Below, one piece after another: positions 58,759 through 64,000 of a DNA stretch of 64,000 nucleotides. The position numbers were made by a program, and so were the translations under genes. Under the pieces are notes generated by a model. It saw nothing but the letters and a program-made list of their open reading frames with translations. It searched no databases and had not been told where the DNA came from. The stretch spans positions 5,580,001-5,644,000 of the forward strand of contig JAPNXP010000009.1 of the NCBI GenBank assembly GCA_028753945.1. Reading direction: 5' to 3'. Every line of letters starts with the position of its first letter. The stretch's first letter is position 1. Origin of the DNA: Hexactinellida sp. DTS-2022. Its lineage: Eukaryota; Porifera; Hexactinellida.

Positions 58759-58880
58759 CTTAATAAAAATTTAGCAATAATTTATGTTATTAAGTCAACC
58801 TTATAATAAAAATACGTTTAATACATAATACTAATTTGAATAAGTGGAACGGTTAAATAATATGATAGATAACTAAGGAG

Positions 58881-60773
58881 TTAAATAATAGAATCTGTAT
58901 AATTCCGGGAAAGAGAAGATTTAGTAAATGTTTCGTTCATTTTATCCTCACTAACGCCAGATTTTCTTAACAGAGAGTTGAACTTGTTAGCAATCCTCTC
59001 CCTAGCTGTTTCCTGTGCGACTCTCTCGAACACCAAGGGTCGCTCTTCCAACCTCTCCTTAATCATCCTGATATGCTCTGCGTACTCGACCTGTCTGGAT
59101 TCCTCCATCTTCCTGAAATGTCTCTTCTTCTCGTCAGCTGCTCTCTCCAACTTATCGCTGGTATCTAACTTCCTAACTCGTTCCGCTACCTGTCTCTCCA
59201 TCCGCCTGACCCGCTCGCCCTGCTGGGCAGCTCGCTCCCTCTCCTCTCTCTCCTTAGACGCCTGCTCGCTTATGCGCAGCTGCACCGAGTGCTGTCTCAG
59301 ACGAGTGCTCTTGGTCGGCCCGTGTCCATAGACCCCCTCAGCCTTAGGAGCTGCGGTTTGTTTCCTCTTAGCTTTCGCAGTTTGATTCGCAGTCACCCTC
59401 AACACGTCACTTACACTGTGTACCATAATCTCGAAATTATTCCTGTTTCCCATCTCCAGGTCTCCGATCGTCAGTTCTCTGCCAGAGAACTCCACACGCG
59501 TGAGACGCTGCTCCTCTTTCCGGTCTGACATCTGTTGCTCGAACAACTCCTGCTGCCGCTTGAAGTCTGGCATGCGCTTATTAACAGTCGGTTTGAATTT
59601 ATGCTCCGCGGTTAAGAACGCTTGTTTGGAGTTGTTCTCCTCTCTGACTCGCCGCCTGTGTCCGTCGGTGTAGGCGAGAGAGCGCTCCGAGGCGGACATG
59701 CTGCGCGGCAGTCTCGAGGCGGAGAGCAGCTTGTTGGTTCGCATAACCGTTCGTATCTCGCGGTACAGATCCTGTTCCGCCACCTCGTCTTGGTAGCGCG
59801 TGAGGAACAAGTGCTTGGGGACCGGCCTGGCTCGGAACTGGTCGCGTTCCGACGAGTCGCTGTCTACGGTGCGCGCCGCTGAAACGCGTGCGTCAAACTT
59901 GAAAGGTTTGACAATTGAGTGGAGAGTTTCTTTTGAGATATCCCTGGCTTGTTGGCGCCTGTTTTCCTCTCGAGACAGTATTTCTTGGTATCTAGGCTCA
60001 TAGGTGCTCTTCGGGACAGGTCGAGAGGTGAACTTCTTAGAACACTCAATCTGCTCGGACTCCAGCTCCAATCTCCGCTTAGCTTCTCCCTGTAGCTGAG
60101 CCGCAGTCTTCTTCTTGGGCTCGAGACTCTTGTAGTAAACAGAAAACGGACACGGGATTGTGTTTCTGAGAGTTTTCTTAGGTTTGGGAGTTCGAGTTAA
60201 GTATTGGGAAAAAGAGAATTCGTTCCACATGTTATCAACCAACCTTCTGCCCTGTGATTTGAGTGCCTTTGAGGGTTGAGGTTCATTTTCTGTCAATATA
60301 GGAGGCTCTACAGTAATCCTATCTTGTTGCTCTTCAGAATAGGAAAACACTGATTCATGGATTAACCCGTCCTGACTAATATTAGCCTCTAAACTGTCGT
60401 TATCTGACCTTTGAATACCCTCAGGGTCAAATACATTTTCACCTTGAATTTGGTACAAATCTATTGGATCAGCAATATTTGTTTCTTGTAAATCAATTTC
60501 TTTGGAATCTCTGTTCTCAATATTTGAAGTAATTCCCCCTTGTCTTACTTGGAAAAATTCTTCAGATAAAGTACGATTGATCTGTCCCTGAAAATTAATT
60601 TCCAATCCTTGAGACTTCATTTTGTCTGACCCCACTAGTAGTTGTGATTCAATTTCTTTTCCATTCTGAAATGCTTGGAAATTTTTAGAACTCTGACCTG
60701 ATGAAATTTTACCTTTTTGTTTAAGAGTCTCCGTATTAATTCTCGTTGAGTTGATAGCTCTGTTTAGGGGTAC
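58881..60773 (-). CDS. FAM161A: FAM161A-like protein, exon 3 (main coding exon)
   Basis: The exon starts after a TTTTAG acceptor at 60774 (reads V-P-L-N...) in frame with exon 2, phase 0. It carries LVDNMWNEFSFSQYL near 60240, FTSRPVPKSTYEPRYQEI and FRARPVPKHLFLTRYQ, the repeated RPVPK segments of the FAM161 (UPF0564) domain, long Arg/Glu/Gln coiled-coil stretches and a terminal RPLVFERVAQETARERIANK block that matches the FAM161A end. In vertebrates FAM161A binds microtubules at the connecting cilium, centriole and basal body. The middle of the exon is GC-rich against AT-rich flanks. No long hydrophobic segment. Confidence in the family is high; A against B is by overall likeness. Confidence 0.9.
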   Translation of the reverse strand, partial: VPLNRAINSTRINTETLKQKGKISSGQSSKNFQAFQNGKEIESQLLVGSDKMKSQGLEINFQGQINRTLSEEFFQVRQGGITSNIENRDSKEIDLQETNIADPIDLYQIQGENVFDPEGIQRSDNDSLEANISQDGLIHESVFSYSEEQQDRITVEPPILTENEPQPSKALKSQGRRLVDNMWNEFSFSQYLTRTPKPKKTLRNTIPCPFSVYYKSLEPKKKTAAQLQGEAKRRLELESEQIECSKKFTSRPVPKSTYEPRYQEILSREENRRQQARDISKETLHSIVKPFKFDARVSAARTVDSDSSERDQFRARPVPKHLFLTRYQDEVAEQDLYREIRTVMRTNKLLSASRLPRSMSASERSLAYTDGHRRRVREENNSKQAFLTAEHKFKPTVNKRMPDFKRQQELFEQQMSDRKEEQRLTRVEFSGRELTIGDLEMGNRNNFEIMVHSVSDVLRVTANQTAKAKRKQTAAPKAEGVYGHGPTKSTRLRQHSVQLRISEQASKEREERERAAQQGERVRRMERQVAERVRKLDTSDKLERAADEKKRHFRKMEESRQVEYAEHIRMIKERLEERPLVFERVAQETARERIANKFNSLLRKSGVSEDKMNETFTKSSLSRNYTDSII

Positions 60774-61075
60774 CTAAAATAGAATAGAAAAATTACATAA
60801 TATTTTTAATACAAATGTAACGTGTTTGTTTCAGGATTGAAAAATTTGCTTGGTAATATAATAATTAGTCATTTGAATTAGCACAATTATAATATTAATA
60901 CAAAGTTTAATTAATAGCTAGATCAGTTAGACTCTAACTGTTAGAGTATGAGTTGACGGAAATATTTTAAATAGTTTATTTTCTTGGAAAACTTAAATTT
61001 AAAATAAAATTGCATTGTTTAGACTTCTAATAGAAAGTTAGCTGTAACAAATATAGAGTGTATACCAGTTATAGG

Positions 61076-61231
61076 TAGGGCTGAAAGGTTGAAACGAATA
61101 TATCAAATATTCGAACTGTATTTTGAGTCTTGAATTTAATATAATGCGTAATCATCATAAGGAACGAATATTCGAAAAGTCGTTCGTTTAGAAAAAGGTT
61201 CGTTTCATTTCGAATATTCGTTTCATCCTTA
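61076..61231. mobile_element. Short TIR element in FAM161A intron 2
   Basis: TAGGGCTGAAAGGTTGAAAC with GAATAT and, inverted, CGAATATTCGTTTCATCCTTA form the ends; AACGAATATTCG repeats lie inside. Related to 37936-38236 and 44226-44420. Confidence 0.75.
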
Positions 61232-61258
61232 GTAATATGTGATTTAATTACTACTCAC

Positions 61259-61710
61259 TTGAGCCTGTAACTCCTCTATTGAGTCCATTGTTATTCGCGT
61301 AAGACAGCTGTCAGAGAGAGACCGCTTCCTTCCTATTCGCGCGGGAGATATATCGTGTCCAGGTGGTGAGAGGGAATTGAGAGAGAAGAGATGAGGATCG
61401 GATAAAGAAGTCTCTCTTATTAAGGAGGGAGCTTGAGAAAAACTACCTCTTTCAACAGGAGAACTCCCTTCAGCATAGCTAGCGGTTGTGACATTCCTAT
61501 CAACCTCTTGTGTTGTGAAGCTACCTTCATTTAGAGAAACAGCTTCAGAGTCTATAACTGGAGGGTAACTCGGATTAATTGGGAGAGGATTTATAGATTT
61601 GTGGATGGGAGGAATCTCAAAAGTATCATTACAAGTGATCGGGTTTTGTGCAGGAGGAAAGAAATAAGAAGATTCGAACTGATCTCCATTTGAGTCCATC
61701 TCTTCGGTAT
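61259..61710 (-). CDS. FAM161A: FAM161A-like protein, exon 2
   Basis: Bounded by acceptor CCTGCTAG (61711) and donor CAA|GTGAGT (61258). The incoming phase is 1: a G from exon 1 plus AT gives Asp, followed by TEEMDSNG. Outgoing phase is 0. The exon encodes a Ser/Pro-rich low-complexity segment ending SDSCLTRITMDSIEELQAQ, similar in position to the SLSDSSRSVS region of FAM161A. Intron 2 (60774-61258) holds an inverted-repeat element at 61076-61231. Confidence 0.8.
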
Positions 61711-62096
61711 CTAGCAGGATAAAGTGAATAGTAATTAGTAAGCACGCATATAGCAACTTATACTATACAAATCAAATAAATTATAATTGATATTATTGTA
61801 TAAGTGATTATACACAATGATTTAGGTAGCATAGTTAAAACAATGGTAGGTCTTTTGATTTTAATTGGTAGTGAGGAAATCTAAATATAATAATATTTAA
61901 TTACACAATATTGATTTGCCTTAAGTCACGCATAATAATTAGAACTATTCTCCCTAAAAATGATTTAGAAAATAATACTTTTAAATTTCCTTGTTAGATT
62001 TTTATCTAACAAGGAAATTTTCTTATATTTTTAGAAAGAAGTTAGTTTATTAGTGCGCAGAAGAATAATTAAACTGTTAATCATTGACTAACAAAG

Positions 62097-62268
62097 GGGC
62101 CGTTTAAACGTTACGTTACGTAAATTCCGAAATTAGACACCCCTTCCTAAGTCATCTTTTTTTATACAAAGGAGTAATACTAAGAGGATGGTCTGTCACA
62201 AATCGGTTGGCCCCATCCATTGGAAGCGTTACGTAACGTTTACATTTGAACGTCCAAATGTCGCGTAA
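62097..62268. mobile_element. Short inverted-repeat element in FAM161A intron 1
   Basis: GGGGCCGTTTAAACGTTACG with TTACGTAA on the left is matched inverted by GCGTTACGTAACGTTTACAT on the right. A fragment of the family is at 54495-54520. About 170 bp, non-coding. Confidence 0.65.
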
Positions 62269-62620
62269 GGCGGCGTGGATTAACCGTTTGAGGCGAAAGT
62301 TACGATTGGATTTATCGCCACGGTGAACCAATAAAGTAACACATATCTATCTTATCTATCATATCTATCTTATACTATAGAAAATAGCGCTGTTAACAAA
62401 TAAGAATATGTATATCAAGTATAGCTATAACTACAAACAATGTTTTCACTAAATTATACCATGTACTATGGGTAATTGAATAGTAATTATTATTTTCTAA
62501 CACAAATGTTTTTTGAGTTACACGTTATATCGGTTAATTAATTAACTGATATAGCTCGTAACCGTTAACCGACATTAATTAACCTCGCGGCACGTTACAC
62601 TACAGTATATAAGTACACAC

Positions 62621-62963
62621 CTGAATGTGTTGGGTTAGCCAGTGGCATATCGGGCGTGGGAGGTTGGTGGGACTTGAGCTGCTCCAGGTAGGCCAGACTG
62701 GACTGAGACTCTTCTCTCAGATTGCTAAGCGTGCGTATAAACTGCTGTCTCGCCTCGCGGCTCCTGGCAGCTAGCCCCCGCTCGTTATCAGATGACGTCA
62801 TCAGTTCTCCCGCGTGAATATCCGATTGCGCGGTTAATTCCTGACACGCCGGGTTTGTAATAGAGCTGCCGACCACTAGCAGGTCTGCAGGGGAGTCCAG
62901 TGAGAGAGGGACCGACATGTCGATAACAAACTTGCTAGGGACAATTCTAGCATTGTTCTTCAT
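62621..62963 (-). CDS. FAM161A: FAM161A-like protein, exon 1
   Basis: The donor CATTCAG|GTGTGT at 62620 ends the exon in phase 1, compatible with exon 2. Start is uncertain: ATG codons in frame at 63038, 62963 and 62918; 62963 (MKNNARIVPSKF) is chosen for moderate context, and 62918 (MSVPLSLD) is equally likely. It encodes REARQQFIRTLSNLREESQS, a short coiled coil like the one before the main domain of FAM161A. Intron 1 is 61711-62620. Confidence 0.7.
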
Positions 62964-63038
62964 CTCAAATATGTATTCAATGTAAACAGCTTGACTTCTA
63001 TTAGCTGTAAAACTGATAATGTGTATAGAATTACACAA

Positions 63039-64000
63039 ATTCGGGCCATTTATGAATGAATGTATACTAATTCATATGGGCCCGGATTTATACCACGTAC
63101 CTAGAATTGTTAGTCCTAATTATCTAAACTGATGCGCGCTTATTTTGCCAACATTCGAAATTTGATCCCAAACCACGTCCCACCTGTGGCCAATTGTTAT
63201 TAAATAGGATAAATAGAACCATTTCTTAAATTGGTTTCAGTGTGAGCCCAGATTATACCTCCCTCCTCGAATATACCCGGGTATAATCTGTCCTAGCCCA
63301 GATTATACTCCCTGTCTACCGTATAGTGTAATGTGCAAAAATGTGGGGCGTCTGGTGTAATCTATGTATACGTACATAAATCTCATCATACACGATGCAA
63401 CTTTGTTGCATGCAACATTGCAATATACAAGGTGCAACAATTTTGCATGAATATCGAACACTGAACAATTTGCATGAAATATCGCAAAACACATTTGTAT
63501 GCAACATTCCAAATATACGATGCAACTTTGTCTACTAGCTAATTTTCTTTGTAACTAAGTTGAATAATTCTAGATAATAACGAATTATCCATGAACTATT
63601 AACTTTTTGGCAAATTTTGGGTATTCGCGATATGGATGGTTTATTAGCGAGGTTTACCCGCTGAGAATTTGAATTTGATCAAATATTAGTTCTCTTGGTA
63701 GCTTTAACAATCAATGATGGATTATTCGTCAAAAATAATAATTTATAATATAATCACAATTATCTGCCATTTTTTCAATGAATTAGTACGTAATACTACG
63801 TATTTAAAACCACATAATATAAACTTGCGGTGGGTTTTTTGTTCAATCGTAATTCGAAATACTACATATTTGGTAACCTACTACTACTTCCCCGTCCCGA
63901 AAATTGGGTATCTGGATTTTCCGGAAAGATGTGTATTTCGCAGCAAAAACAATAACTTTGTTGGATAATTAATTCAATACAACTGTTTCAGAATATCTAA
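63039..64000. other. Gene-free stretch upstream of the FAM161A-like gene
   Basis: Contains GCCCAGATTATACCTCC / GGGTATAATCTG inverted and direct copies at 63245-63315, and GATGCAACTTTGTTGCATGC-type palindromes at 63390-63530 related to 56510-56640. ORFs of 69-84 codons have no recognisable domain. Open to further sequence on the right. Confidence 0.5.

Overview
The window looks like nuclear DNA of a non-vertebrate animal. It is AT-rich, dense with transposable elements, and carries animal-type genes: a kappaB-Ras-like GTPase, a PHF20-like chromatin reader, an ABCC4/MRP4-type transporter, a FAM161A-like ciliary protein, an SGLT-type symporter and CNC/Maf-like bZIP proteins. Gene density is low. 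Most long coding regions (SLC5, WSD acyltransferase, PHF20-like, both ABCC copies, NHL protein) are single uninterrupted frames. Only the FAM161A-like gene shows introns that can be placed with confidence. I cannot name the species; sponge, cnidarian or another early-branching or intron-poor invertebrate would all fit.

Region 1-24 kb is mostly accessory DNA. It opens with a 142-bp satellite array that reappears inverted at 21.2-21.9 kb; both are joined to a GC-rich module of consecutive mini-hairpins. Between them lie a broken hAT (SCAND3/ZBED5-like) transposon apparently inserted in a Gypsy integrase remnant, several short hAT-type elements with clear 8-bp target duplications, two hammerhead-ribozyme elements, a large palindromic repeat, Gypsy integrase and reverse transcriptase fragments on opposite strands, a complete but decayed P-element-like THAP transposon with terminal repeats and target duplication, and a foldback element with a 9-bp target duplication that carries two further insertions. 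The real host genes here are an NHL-repeat protein (7.2-8.4 kb, minus) and an SLC5 symporter (13.6-15.7 kb, minus).

Region 23-36 kb holds a WSD-family acyltransferase (plus), a PHF20-like Tudor/C2H2/PHD protein (plus), a long AT-rich gap, a divergent Rab-like GTPase (plus) and a small bZIP protein (minus).

Region 38-55 kb is dominated by a 12-kb inverted duplication: two ABCC4-like genes about 98.6% identical in protein, pointing towards each other, around a 3.8-kb spacer holding the kappaB-Ras-like gene and several short elements. A CR1/L2-type LINE with intact ORF2 and a 17-bp target duplication abuts the right arm.

Region 55-64 kb has a second bZIP-like protein with a degenerate basic region, a peroxisomal NUDT7-type CoA diphosphatase and a three-exon FAM161A-like gene, all on the minus strand.

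The most unusual signal is the pair of type I hammerhead ribozymes. One sits in a 236-bp unit bounded by a 5-bp target duplication and nested in a foldback transposon. The two copies share one compensatory stem II base-pair change, which points to an RNA-level function.
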